Position numbers and translations under genes: made by a program
Assembly (NCBI GenBank): GCA_020284085.1
Contig: JACEVL010000033.1
Coordinates: 566,501 to 630,500 of the forward strand
Length of the DNA: 64,000 nucleotides
Reading direction: 5' to 3'
From: Aporrectodea caliginosa
Taxonomy: Eukaryota; Annelida; Clitellata; Crassiclitellata; Lumbricidae
Shown: in pieces, positions 11,403-21,735 of the stretch
How the letters are laid out: each line of letters begins with the position of its first letter
Numbering within the stretch: the stretch's first letter is position 1
Notes under the pieces: model-generated
The model's input: only the letters and a program-made list of their open reading frames with translations
Told to the model about the DNA's origin: nothing
The model's database searches: none

Positions 11403-11632
11403 CAGGGGTGTCATAGGGCAGGCCCGCTGACCATTTCTGTCCCGCCGACTATGTGTTTCTCACTGTTTGTATGCTAAAATAAATGCAGCATTCAAGATTT
11501 TGTTTTGTAAAAGTTTCCTGGGATCGGCTTTCCAAGCCCCTCCAAAACCCATACCTCCATTTTGCTCCTAACCCGCCCCTTGCTGGAATATATTGCCGCT
11601 GGCCTACCATTAAAACGGGCTTAACACCTCTG
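11403..11632. mobile_element. hAT-like MITE, 230 bp
   Basis: Termini CAGGGGTGTCA and, inverted, TTAACACCTCTG. Flanked by ATGTAGAT (11395-11402) and ATGTAAAT (11633-11640), an 8-bp target duplication with one mismatch. Related right ends occur at 16260 and 23793. Confidence 0.75.
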
Positions 11633-11639
11633 ATGTAAA

Positions 11640-12800
11640 TAGTTCCTGTTTAACAAAGCTGTCATAACAACGATAATTAGCGTCACCCTCCTCATTTTAT
11701 CCAGGCCTCGGACTGGCGCTACCCGAGAATTAGGCAGTGGCCGTGTTACAATTCCTATCCTATAATCAAGTTGTCTTTCGTTTGTCTGTAGGCCTACTGA
11801 TTAAAAATGCTAACATCTGCAAAGAGGTAGATTTTGAGTCAAGGTAAGAAATACGTTGAAATGTCGCCGGTGTGGACTGATGAAGAGAGAAGCGTAATTG
11901 TAATCGTAAACGTTACATAAAGGAAGGTGCAATAAAATTTCAGGATGCGAATTTTGTCTTGTCTTCAAGTAAAATCTGATTGTGTAATCGAATTTAAATA
12001 AACAAGAACCGTCGGCAGAGTTGGTAAAATAGTTAGGCACCTCTTTTAAGATTGATAATTCCTTATAAAAGTATAAAGCACATGAATCCAGTGTTTCCGA
12101 CTTTAGCACGCGGGTAATTAGTATATGAAATAATTAAGACTTGCAATCAAGTATGATGCATCAGATAAAAAGCCAAAGATATTAAAGTTTCAAGAGTCAG
12201 AAAGTATGTGCGCCTCCTAGCCGTAAACACAACTGCATCGGAAAAACTATCAACGAAAATTTCAAATTATGTTATTAATTTCAATTCCAAAATTAATTTT
12301 TATTGTAATTTTTGTTCAGTGTGCTTGACTTTCGTTCTACTTCAGTTTTCGTTCTTAAAATAATTTCAGTTACAGTTACAGTTATACTTAACGGAAATCA
12401 ATATTTTCAGTTCTAATTTTACTTAACGTTAACGAAAATATCACTGGTTGGCACTGGCACTACCAGAGTACGGGTAATGGCGAAGTAAAGGGTAATGATT
12501 AGGTACCAACAGTTTAATAAGATAGTATGGCATCAAAGGCCGTTGAAGTCGATATAAATATATTGAGTTGCAAAGTAAAACGTGAGGAGACGCAGAGTCA
12601 TTGATTTCACAACTATTATTTTGTAGTTTCCAGTGTTTAACTGGTTTCAACATGTACCTCTGAACGTTGTTTGGAGTGCATTATTGTAGTAGTAGTAGTT
12701 TCAGATTAACGACACTGTGTGATAACAAAGATCATTAGCGTCCCCCTCCTCCATCATCCAGGGTTAGGACTGGCACTGTCAGAGAGCGAACAGTGAAGGT
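11640..12800. other. Cluster of degenerate hairpin units and one promoter-like module
   Basis: Type I units in minus sense at about 11650-11745 and 12700-12800. A type II unit, minus sense, lies at about 12525-12560. A module (TTAGGCACCTCTTTTAAG followed by TATAAAAG) lies at about 12032-12085. No protein-coding gene is supported. Confidence 0.45.
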
Positions 12801-13084
12801 ATTGTCAAATAACAGTCGTATGTTATTGTACTTTATAGAGGCAAGGTAGGAGGATCGATGTCGTTCGCATGGCAACCATAAGATGTCGTTAAATACCAAC
12901 ATCTACTACTATTGCCCTGTGTTAACTGGAAATGAACTTTCGAACATTTTTTCCATCGACTTCAACGGCCTTTGACGCCATAACTGCCGCTTAACTGCTG
13001 GAAATGCAATCCAAACGCACGGTTGAACGGTTCTCTCAGTCATAAGCCGTCGTCGTGCATTACTTTATGCAACTCATTTTAATA

Positions 13085-13315
13085 ATAATAATAATAATAT
13101 ATTTTCTTTAATTTAGCGCCTGACAAACGCACTGCGCTGTACATTTACATGTTATGCAATTGAAACAATCTTAACTAGTTAACTACTAACAGAACAGACA
13201 GCTTGTAATACAACGGCGCTAATAGCAGCCTACAAAGCAAATCCGCCCTAACGGGGCTCGAACTCGGTACCTCTCGCACTCTTCGCCAGATGTTATCCAA
13301 CGCGCCACCGGACCC
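13085..13315 (-). mobile_element. tRNA-derived SINE, copy 3
   Basis: Reverse complement of the SINE at 6007. It retains GGGGCTCGAACTCGG (B box on the minus strand) and an ATT tail at the low-coordinate end. Confidence 0.75.
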
Positions 13316-13660
13316 CCTGTGTTAACTGGAAATGAACTTTCATTCCATAAGAATGAAAGACATTCTTCATTCCATATTATAATACTCATAAATTGCAAAA
13401 TGCTGTTAATTATACATCTAGTCACGGTCTATCATTATGCTATTAAATACACACATGCAGTCCAGATAGGATGACGTATGAACGAGGTATGATATTTTAG
13501 GCAAGGTTAGCCTATACACAATTCACTAACCTTTCGTTAAACACTTAATCTTAAAATCGTAAACTCTGAATTGAATCGATATTGTAAGCTCCAAATTTCT
13601 AAAATGATGCTCTAAAGCTAGACGCACGGCACCAGCTTATTCACGAGCGCTGTGTCAAGT

Positions 13661-14636
13661 TAGTCCCCGGAGTCGCTAAGAGAAGCGTTAGCGACTGACT
13701 TGGAGAGTTAGCGACTGACTTGGAGAGTTAGCGACTGACTTAGCGACTGACTTGACCAAGTCACTTGCTTTATCGACTGACTAAGTCGCTTAGGCTTATC
13801 GACTGGCTTAACGACTTGATATCGACTTCTCGGGTACCTCTATTAGTTACCCAACAATAAAATGCATTTTACGGCGTAGGCTACTGTAAAGTCACGTTTC
13901 GCTGCACGTCATGGTTTGTGGCCAAATAAAGCGGTGGTACATCTAAATTAATAGCAAATATTGGCCTATGCACCAACGAAGTCAAAATTATCAAACCATT
14001 ATCGCGTTACATTTAAATCAGATAAGAAACTAAAGCATTCAAGTCTGCCTATATTAGTACGCCTATTGTAGGTACATGACATTGTATTACCAGTAGTTCG
14101 CCAAAATGGACTCAAACACCGGATTTCTCTCGAAAGGGCAAATGGACGCCTATTTTCCATAATTTCACAAACATATTTTCAAATTTTCCGTAATCATCTT
14201 TAGTTGTACCATGTTTAAAGACACTGAAACGTATTTTCATCGCAACGTTTGCTTTGAAAAGACGCCATTTTCAATTAAAGAAGTGCACCACGTGAGATAA
14301 CGTGACCGAAAAATCTGACTGTTGACAGCATCGACGTATATTAGGCTTCGATAGTTGATAGTAAGTTTAAATATGGACTCCTTGGAAGTTAGTGTATATC
14401 TAGTAAAGTAAGTAAATAGTACTAGGTAGGCAGTACGGTAGTAAATAAATAACTGCTGATATATTAAATGGACAAAGTCGATAGCAGTCGATAGCTTAGC
14501 GACTGACTTCGACTTGAGGGCTTAGCGGCGGCGGCGGCGGTGGTGACTTGGTCCAGTCGATAGCCTTAGTGACTGACTTCGACTTGAGGGCTTAGCGACT
14601 GGCGGCGGCGGCGGATGGCGGCGGCGCCGGGGACTA
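13661..14636. mobile_element. Non-autonomous element with 8-bp TSD and AGCGACTGACTT subterminal arrays
   Basis: An exact 8-bp duplication TGTCAAGT (13653-13660 and 14637-14644) flanks termini TAGTCCCCGG and CCGGGGACTA. Both subterminal regions are packed with variants of AGCGACTGACTT, and the right side also has GGC trinucleotide runs. The 8-bp duplication suggests hAT or a similar superfamily. The interior shows no transposase. A paralogous locus near 32850 reads straight through the target region. Confidence 0.85.
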
Positions 14637-14910
14637 TGTCAAGTCAGAGGTGTTGTCCAGAGATTATAGTGAAGATCCGAGTCAGCCCGACAGTGAGACC
14701 AGAGAGAGGAGGCAGCTTCGCTTCACATCGTTGACCTGGCTAAGGTCAACTGAGTTCACCACCAGAAGAAAAAGAAGACACAGCCGCTGTGCCATAACTG
14801 CTTCACTGCCACGTAGAGGTGGTGCCAGTCTGAAGTCTTGATAATGAGGAGGGCGAGGTCAATCATCTTTCTTATGGCACATCGTGTGCTTAGTTTCTGT
14901 TTAACACCTC
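14637..14910 (+). repeat. Dispersed repeat, paralogous to 32840-33175
   Basis: Shared landmarks: GTTGTCCAGAGATT, GAAGATCCGAGTC, GGCAGCTTCGC, GACCTGGCTA and CAACTGAGTTCACCACCA. It ends in a diverged type I hairpin unit with inner CAT/ATG stem. A short frame at 14650-14841 is not conserved as protein. Confidence 0.6.
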
Positions 14911-15247
14911 TGTGTTGTAAAAAAAATGATTAGCGTAGCCTTCCGAGTTTTCGTTTCCATTGTTTCACGGCTGCCAAAGGTCATTAGCTCCGATCTTACT
15001 CTGACATGCTTATAATGTAACCTTTTTTACCATAATAATAATATTCTTACAATAGGCCTATTATAAGCGAAACGTAAAAACTTGATCTATGGCATTCAAA
15101 CAATATTAACAAATCAGAACTGCTTGAATCTTATCTACAAATATCTTGGTTAGGGCACATCAAAAGTCATAGCCTAAGTGGTAGGAATTGTTTCCTATAG
15201 ACGTCAACAGCCTTTATTCCAAAAATATGACATCAAAATGATGGTTA

Positions 15248-15303
15248 ATGCAAATGCTCTTTTAGACACCTTTAAACCGTTATCCACCGAAATTATATAA
15301 AAC
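15248..15303 (+). promoter_or_regulatory. Octamer + PSE/TATA-like module
   Basis: ATGCAAAT (15248-15255), an exact octamer, precedes TTTAGACACCTTTAAACCG and, 17 nt after TTTAAA, TATATAAA (15294). Octamer, PSE and TATA in this order recall snRNA-type promoters. The transcript, if any, is unknown. Confidence 0.55.
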
Positions 15304-15597
15304 GCTGTTCTGTTTGATAGGTAGATGCCTTGGCAACATTTACACAAGAGTATCGAAACTTTCCTTTCCTGTCTGGAGGATAGGCATTAAAACACGGCCA
15401 CTGCTTTATACTCGGTATCGCCAGACTCAAGCGAGGGTAGTGAAGGAGGCGACGCTAATAATTTTATTACACAGCGATGATAGATTTTGTTAATTAAAAG
15501 GTAAGATAAGTTCGACGTCTACGACCATAAGACCCAAAAGACGTCCTTGAAGGGAGTTAATAGTGGTTAAAACAACGCGGTTTATTAGACACCTTCA

Positions 15598-15631
15598 AAA
15601 TACTTATGTCTGCTCACAGACATAAGTATTT
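15598..15631. repeat. Perfect 15-bp hairpin
   Basis: AAATACTTATGTCTG, a 4-nt loop CTCA, then the exact complement. It sits between a TTAGACACC box and the AACTCCGCC start of a type I unit, where other modules have their TATA box. Confidence 0.7.
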
Positions 15632-15732
15632 AACTCCGCCACTACTTCTACTATGGCAGTGCCAGTCCCAAGCCTGGATGAATAAGGAGGGCGACGCTAA
15701 TGATCTTTGTTATCACAGAGTGTCGTTAAACT
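15630..15732 (+). repeat. Type I hairpin unit
   Basis: AACTCCGCCACT / AGTGCCAG upstream stem, GTCCCAAGCCTGG, then a hairpin with arms CGACGCT (15692-15698) and AGTGTCG (15719-15725; one G-U) and inner stem TGAT/ATCA, then TTAAAC. Confidence 0.65.
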
Positions 15733-15757
15733 ACTACTAGTCAAATTGCCACTCCGA

Positions 15758-15832
15758 AACTACCGTCAATGCCAGGAGAAAGGAGAAGGGCGACACTAAT
15801 CACTTTATTGTGACTCAGTGTCGTTAAACAGT
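15758..15832 (+). repeat. Type I hairpin unit with compensatory arms
   Basis: Arms CGACACT (15791-15797) and AGTGTCG (15817-15823) pair perfectly. The inner stem is CAC/GTG instead of TGAT/ATCA. Tail TTAAACAGTAAC. Confidence 0.65.
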
Positions 15833-15969
15833 AACTAACCATTAGTCTAATTCTGAGGCTGCATTATGCCATATACGAACGGTGAGAACTACGTCAAATG
15901 GCCAAATACGACGATGTTCTTCTGACCCGCGGAGTAAGACTACACGATTTAAGAAATAAAAGTTTTAGG

Positions 15970-16260
15970 TGATGTTCGTGACAGACAATGAAGATCAAAA
16001 TTAAGATTTTATAATACTAAGTTGACTGTCTGTATGCTAATAATATGCACCATTTAAAATACCGCTGTGTAAAAAAGATTATTAGCTCACCGAGCCCATT
16101 CCAGACTCGCACTCACATTGTGCTGAGGCACCTTGGAACCCTGGCCCTCCACATGATGGAAAATAAGTAAGTAAGTTTAAGCATAGTCTTTATTAATCCA
16201 TTAGCAAACGCACAATAATATTTCCAAGGACCAACCATTAAAAAAGTGTTTACACCTCTG
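15970..16260. mobile_element. Probable hAT-like MITE, left end unclear
   Basis: The right end TTTACACCTCTG at 16260 and internal GTCTGTATGCTAATAA resemble 11403-11632. No matching left terminus or target duplication was found. Confidence 0.4.
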
Positions 16261-16762
16261 CCATAAGACGCAGTTAAATAAACACTGTATCCATTCATGC
16301 TTGTTGGCGAAAGTGCTCTCTTTAGATACCATTAAAACGGCAACAACCCATGCTATAATAAAAGCCTAGATGACTGCAGTTAAAATTAAATTAATTTGGT
16401 CAACACTGTCTGATGTTATACGACGACCACAAACATGGAAATAATAAAAAGTAAAAATAAACGGTATCCACATAATCTTCTAATGCGATGCTCTCTAGAA
16501 ATACATTTTCAATGTCTTCAGACTGCATATATATTTATCAGCTATTTAGTCGTAAACTAACGGTCGACGTTAAAGGCCTTCACTTGCCGTAAGGTAATCG
16601 TTAAACTTAGGATTTTTATCCACTCAGTCAAATTATTATAGACATGTATATACTTTATTGTTAAATGGGAAGAAACTGCATTGAAATTAAGAAGATCAAA
16701 GAGACGTCGACGCTTCAACAGAATTTCTATCAACTGATTTGGCCTCATTTAACAGTAACACC

Positions 16763-17150
16763 CCCAAAGACCGACCTGCACCTCAGCGTGGTGGGGGGGG
16801 GTGAACAGCCAAGTAAGGGAATGCCTGGTGAGGTTATGCCATCAGGGGAGAAGGTACCGGCCGAAGAACCTCATAGGGCGCTACGCGAGGTGGACAGGCT
16901 CACCAGGAACCCCGAAAAGCTGGTTAACGCAGGCGGCCGGTGTTGGAAGGCCATCTTAGAGCGAAAGAGGTCATGACCCATCGAATGGGTTAAGACCTTA
17001 CCTCTCCTTACCCTGCCAGGAGAGGACTGGTCACCGTCTGGCAAAATGACTAAGAAACCCTTATGATGATGATGAAGCTAAAAAGAACACTGGAGAGGCT
17101 TCATAAGGGCCGCATCGTCGGGAAACTGATGGAAGAGAAATAAGAAGAAG
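16763..17150 (+). mobile_element. Short retroposed element with 12-bp TSD
   Basis: Flanked by AACAGTAACACC at 16751-16762 and 17151-17162. The insert ends in an AAG-rich tail and contains a GATGATGATGAA stretch. It carries an open frame ending at 16976 with a hydrophilic, Glu/Arg-rich tail that I do not recognise. Long target duplication plus a simple tail indicates LINE-mediated retroposition. Confidence 0.7.
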
Positions 17151-17429
17151 AACAGTAACACCATGAAGCCAGAAGCGTCTGAAATTAACGTATGCCAACC
17201 AAATGACGACCTGGAACGAATGATCTGCAATCAAGAACATGAACTGGCATACAATGTATTTTAAAGGACATCAAAAGCCACATCAGCCGCAAGATGTCTT
17301 TGAACTATTTATTATGTTGAGATGTTTAATGCACAGGGTATTTGAGCAATTGTAAAGAACTGCATAGTAAGTTTTCCTGTTAAGGTGAACGGCATTTGAT
17401 GTCATTAGATTTCGTTAAATTAACAGATT

Positions 17430-18365
17430 CAATTGTATTGTATTGTATTGTATTGTATCTAAAGATTTATATAGAATAACTATTAATCTATAACTATCAA
17501 TCCATAGTCAGTGCTTGATTCATTAGGCTAAGCTCTGTCTCAAGCGTTGTGAACAATAGAATCTGCTAAATAAACTACCGACTACTAAAACTACTAAATC
17601 GCCATTGTTCAGTTAGCGAATTCAGTAAGTAAGCTAAGATACAGTTGGATAGGTAACGGTCCTTGCAGTCACAGGATCTAGTTAAGGTCTTGGTATAATT
17701 TACAACTCTACTAAAAACAGTCTGTTCGCCATCGCTTTGAGCGTCCTTTAAACGGCGCTGCAGTCGTAAGGAGATTTAACTGCGTAGGAAATTCAAATTC
17801 AATACATATTTAGTGAAGTGTGTGTGTGTGTTTCCTTTTTAACGACTGGCTGTGTGGTAACAAAGACCATTAGCGTCGCCCTCCTCCTTTATCCAGGTTT
17901 GGGACTGGCACTGTCAGAAAGCGAACAGTGGCGGAGTTAAAGTGAAGGAACGAAATTCGTCAATATATAGATCTAAGGGAATTCGTTTAAGAGGTGTCTA
18001 ATATGATCATTGCATTAACCAGTGTTTAGACGTCTCGTAGGGTCGTGTTTGTCGATCTTACCTATGGTAGTTGCTTTTTAACGACGGTACGTCACGACAA
18101 AGATGATTAGCGTCGTCCTGCTTCTTTTTGTAACTTTGGACTGGCACTACTAGCGTATAAGGAAGCGACAGACAGAAAAAGAGAGAAGAATAGAACAGAT
18201 CGATGGGCTTTTGGAAATCAAGAACCGGTCAGATCAAATATCTCCATCGATCAGGTCATCGATAAATGTCCGAAAGCGATTGCTAGAAAATGTTTTATGT
18301 AGCGCTGGTATCGTTCCTTCGAAATACATTTAAACTGGCGACCAAGATCTGTCTATTACATCCGG
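17430..18365. repeat. Duplicated block, copy 1 (partner 19685-20345)
   Basis: Begins with an ATTGT pentamer run. Collinear words include CCATAGTCAGTGCTTGATTC, GGTCCTTGCAGTCACAGGAT and CGTTTAAGAGGTGTCTAAT. Copy 1 additionally contains a type I unit (17819-17940) and about 130 bp around 18155-18290. Confidence 0.8.
17819..17940 (-). mobile_element. Type I hairpin retroposon absent from paralogous locus
   Basis: AGTGAAG flanks both sides (17812-17818, 17941-17947). The duplicate at about 20080 reads ACTGAAGGAACG without the unit, an empty site. In sense orientation it ends TCGTTAAAAAGGAAA followed by an AC run. Confidence 0.75.
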
Positions 18366-18369
18366 TGGA

Positions 18370-18848
18370 GTGTATGTCTTTAAAATGTAATTTCTAAGTT
18401 GATCTTTATTACCACGCAAACCACGTGCATTCTACTGATGAATAATCAATGCCATAATGGACAATAAATATATAATAGTTTACTGTTTTTATTCACCAAT
18501 GTTTATATATAAATTTTATTTTATTATCAAAAAGCATTTTAGACGCAGCATGACAGATTACAATACTGCGAATGTTCTCTGGACTTAGCCTTTTCAATAG
18601 TTGCCAATACGCCAAGAATAAATGTCATTTTTATCTTTGTACTTTGATCATATTCTTCTACTGTATCATTTACTGGTTTGTCAGTATTTATCACTGTAAA
18701 ATCTTTGCCATTGTAGGACAATTGACCAACGATTAAAGGCGGTCTGCCATATATATAACGTTGGCACGCTCAGTGTTAAAGGTTTCTAAAAAAGCCCACA
18801 TTTAGAGTGAAATTTACTGTACACGTGACTGCTGTGTATGAGGTAAGT
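18370..18848. other. AT-rich, nothing recognised
   Basis: A 60-codon minus-strand frame at 18539-18721 lacks any supporting signal. Confidence 0.35.
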
Positions 18849-18858
18849 CCTGCGTATT

Positions 18859-18975
18859 GTGTGTGTATTTCTTTTTAACGACTAGCTGTGTGGTAACAAA
18901 GACCATTAGCGTCGCCCGCCTCCTTTATCCAGGCTTGGGACTGGCACTGTCAGAAAGCGAACAGTGGCGAAGTTC
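18859..18975 (-). mobile_element. Type I hairpin retroposon, 117 bp, 10-bp TSD
   Basis: CCTGCGTATT occurs exactly at 18849-18858 and 18976-18985. The minus strand runs from AACTTCGCCACTG (stem with CAGTG) through GGCGACGCTAATGGTC to AGCTAGTCGTTAAAAAG and an AC-rich tail. This is the cleanest example that the type I unit is mobile. Confidence 0.8.
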
Positions 18976-19029
18976 CCTGCGTATTCACATTGTGCAACGT
19001 TTATATAGAGCTTTCTTCAGCCTCTAGCA

Positions 19030-19680
19030 GAAACATGGATAAATCTTCTTTGGCGGAAAATTCCGCCGCAGAAGTAACATTTTCGACACAATTCTGCGGC
19101 GGAAGTGCTTTGCGCATGCGCAACCTTCGGCGCATGCGTATTGTTCAAAATGCGGTACTTCCTATAAATTGACGTCGTGAGGGTCGGTTAGGGTCAGGTT
19201 TGGCCTCGTGAGTGTCGGTTAGGGTCAGGTTAAGCGCTGTGACGGTCGGTTAGGGTCAGTGTTAGGGTTAGAGTTGTTTTTAGATAAAATGTCCCAAAAA
19301 AATTCCGCCGCAGAAGTAAATTTTCACGGGTTGCGTGGCGGCATTTTTTGGAAAGTGACACTCGCACACTATTGGCACTGCAATAAATCGATTCGGCGAC
19401 CTTGAATCTATTTTAATTAGACACTCTATTTGTTATGGTAACTTATCTATGAGCTGAGATACACATTTTTTTGTGTTTTGGCGGCCATATTGGCCGCCAT
19501 CTTGAGAAAGTAACACTTGCACCCTATTGGCACTACAAGAAATGGATTCCCACTATTAAATTCGATACTTCATTTGTTATTGTAGCTTACCTGTGAGCTG
19601 AGATATTAAAAATTTTGGTGGGGTAAAAATTACCCCGCTTGGACCTCGACGTATCGTAAAATGTTTTGGTCCTGCGAAGG
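19030..19680. repeat. GC-palindrome and GGTTAGGG-rich repeat
   Basis: TTCCGCCGCAGAAG and its inverse TTCTGCGGCGGAA bracket a 20-bp interval. GCGCATGCGC palindromes follow, then three imperfect repeats of GTCGGTTAGGGTCAGG. AATTCCGCCGCAGAAG recurs at about 19300. The remainder is AT-rich with no gene. Confidence 0.6.
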
Positions 19681-19684
19681 TTAA

Positions 19685-20345
19685 GAGGTTCAATTGCATT
19701 GTATTGTATTGTATTGTATTGTATCTAAAGATTTATATGGCGCCTCTCTCAGAATAACTATTAATCTATAACTATCAATCCATAGTCAGTGCTTGATTCA
19801 TTAGGCTAAGCACCGTCTCAAGCGTCGTGCTAAATAAACTACCAACTACTAAGACTACTAAATCGCCATTGTTCATCTGGCCAATTCAGTAAGTAAGCTA
19901 AAATACGGTTGGAGAGGTAACGGTCCTTGCAGTCACAGGATCTCATTAAGGTCTTAGTATATCTTACAACTCTGCAAAAAGTCTGTTGGCCATCGCATTT
20001 CGCTTTGAGCGTCCTTAAAACGGCGCTGCAGTCGTCAGGAGATTTAACTGCATAGGAAATTCAAATGCAATACATTATTACTGAAGGAACGAAATTCTTG
20101 AATATATAGAACTGAGGGAATTCGTTTAAGAGGTGTCTAATAATTATGATCATTGCATTCACCAGTGTTTAGACGTCTCGTAGGTTCGTGTTTGTCGACC
20201 TGACCTTACCTATGGTAGCCGCTTTTTAGCGACTGTATGTCACGACCAGGATGATTAGCGTCGCCCTGCTTCTTTTTGTAACTTTGGACTGGCACTACTG
20301 GTATCGTTCCTTCGAAATACATTTAAACTGGCGACCAAGATCTGT
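19685..20345. repeat. Duplicated block, copy 2
   Basis: Partner of 17430-18365; it lacks the type I insertion. It carries a GGCGCCTCTCTCAG stretch missing from copy 1. Confidence 0.8.
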
Positions 20346-20370
20346 CAAAACCATTAATGTTCTAGTTCTC

Positions 20371-20412
20371 TGTTTAGACACCTTTAACTCGCTTCTCATA
20401 TGCCATATATAT
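20371..20412 (+). promoter_or_regulatory. PSE/TATA-like module
   Basis: TTTAGACACCTTTAACTCG followed by CATATATATT. A type III unit begins about 25-30 nt downstream of this TATA-like box. Confidence 0.45.
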
Positions 20413-20437
20413 TAATCACTTTCGTTTAGTACCTTAC

Positions 20438-20527
20438 AATGAGCTGTATTATGCCTAAAAAATAATCTTTGTCGGCGGAAACGGCCAATGTTGTCATAAG
20501 CTGCCGTTAAACTGAGGATCCAATCCA
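20438..20527 (+). mobile_element. Type III hairpin unit, 90 bp, 10-bp TSD
   Basis: AGTACCTTAC at 20428-20437 and 20528-20537. The unit has GAGCTGTATTATGCC, AATCTTTGT, then a CGGCGG...CTGCCG hairpin and GTTAAACTGAGG. The flanking duplication shows that type III units move too. Confidence 0.7.
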
Positions 20528-20537
20528 AGTACCTTAC

Positions 20538-20630
20538 CAGTGCCAGTCCCAAGCCTGGATAAAGGAGGAGGGCGACGCTAATGGTCTTTGTTACCACACA
20601 GCTAGTCGTTAAAAGGAACTACATACACAC
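20538..20630 (+). repeat. Type I hairpin unit (5' truncated)
   Basis: Starts at CAGTGCCAGTCCCAAGCCTG, directly after the second AGTACCTTAC. Hairpin and TTAAAAGG tail as in 18859-18975. Confidence 0.65.
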
Positions 20631-21040
20631 ATCTTCCAGTAAAACGATCTAGAGCTGTACGTTTAGACGTATTTCGAAGAAACGATGACAGGGTTACAAA
20701 TTCATGAACTATCCCGGAAACTACTAAAAGTGCTGAATTATATCAAAATTGTCCTACCAGAAGCAAGAATCTTTATGCAGAGGTTAGAGGTTATTCTGGA
20801 AATCGTAACGATAAGCAGGATATCGGGGTAAATGGTATCACAGATGTTAAACGTTATAGTATTATTATAGTTTCAAGACGTCATTATTTACGTCGCTATT
20901 CTTCGTCCATGTTAAGCTTCGATTGCTTACTTTTGCAATCGAATTTGAGTTTCCTTTTCTCGTTCGATTGCTAAGCATTAACCGAAAATCGAATTTGGTG
21001 TTTCTTTGGCAAGAAGCGACGTTTGTGCTTCCCTTAGACG
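20631..21040. other. 5' flank of the F-box gene
   Basis: No TATA box stands out. AATCGAATTTG occurs twice (near 20937 and 20987). No other feature recognised. Confidence 0.4.
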
Positions 21041-21104
21041 ATGTCGAAGAAACGAACATCACCTGATTCCAGTAACGATGAGCAAACGAACGAAGGCTCA
21101 GACT
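21041..21104 (+). CDS. F-box gene exon 1
   Basis: ATG followed by 21 codons rich in Ser, Asp, Glu and Asn (MSKKRTSPDSSNDEQ...). Donor GTAAGT at 21105. Confidence 0.65.
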
Positions 21105-21392
21105 GTAAGTTAACTGAAGGAAGTTTTAACAGTACGCTTATTAATAGTCGCTTGATGTTTCGATCAATAGATGAGTTTGTTTGAGGACCACTTGGTAATA
21201 TTGTTCAAGTCTAGGTAACCAATCCCCAGCACAGTTTTCTCTTTATGTACTTTCAGTAACCTAGCGTACACTCAAACACGCAGACAACCTGGTCTTTGAA
21301 TGGCTATATTATTTATAGCCCCAAATCCTAAACAACAAGTGAGAGTAAAGTATTGCTATAGTTAGAAATAATTGCATTTATTTCTCTTGTAG

Positions 21393-21454
21393 CAGTATTC
21401 CAACAAGATAACATTGCCAAACGGGCAAGGCTCACTTCGCCGAGTGACACAATG
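21393..21454 (+). CDS. F-box gene exon 2
   Basis: Acceptor CTCTTGTAG ends at 21392. Two bases complete the split codon, then 20 codons including AKRARLTSPSD. Donor GTAAGC. Confidence 0.65.
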
Positions 21455-21674
21455 GTAAGCTACATTGCATTCAAATGCAAGTCAGAAATCGTTTTGGATC
21501 AGATGATTGTCGTATACAAAATCGACATTTTCCACATTTTATTGCTATCACTAGTCACGCCTACTATTATATAGCTTAATTAGCACTCATGAACGTAAAC
21601 GACACAATTCAATTACACACAATTTTTACCAAAAGACGATGCGTCATATTCAAAGATACGATTGAGTCCGCAAC

Positions 21675-21735
21675 ATACAGATGTATTGTATCGTATTGTA
21701 TTGAGACATTTATAAAGCGCCTCTAGAAGGTGATT
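21675..21735 (-). mobile_element. LINE 3' end in intron 2
   Basis: TGTATTGTAT pentamers followed by GAGACATTTATAAAGCGCCT, the LINE 3'-end signature shared with 9205 and 54715. Confidence 0.5.

Noticed and set aside
15870..16270. Full hAT element ending at 16260
   Set aside because: The right terminus is convincing, but no left terminus or matching 8-bp duplication could be found; kept only as a low-confidence fragment.
19190..19280. Interstitial telomere array
   Set aside because: TTAGGG occurs only inside a longer GTCGGTTAGGGTCAGG motif, not as a pure hexamer array.
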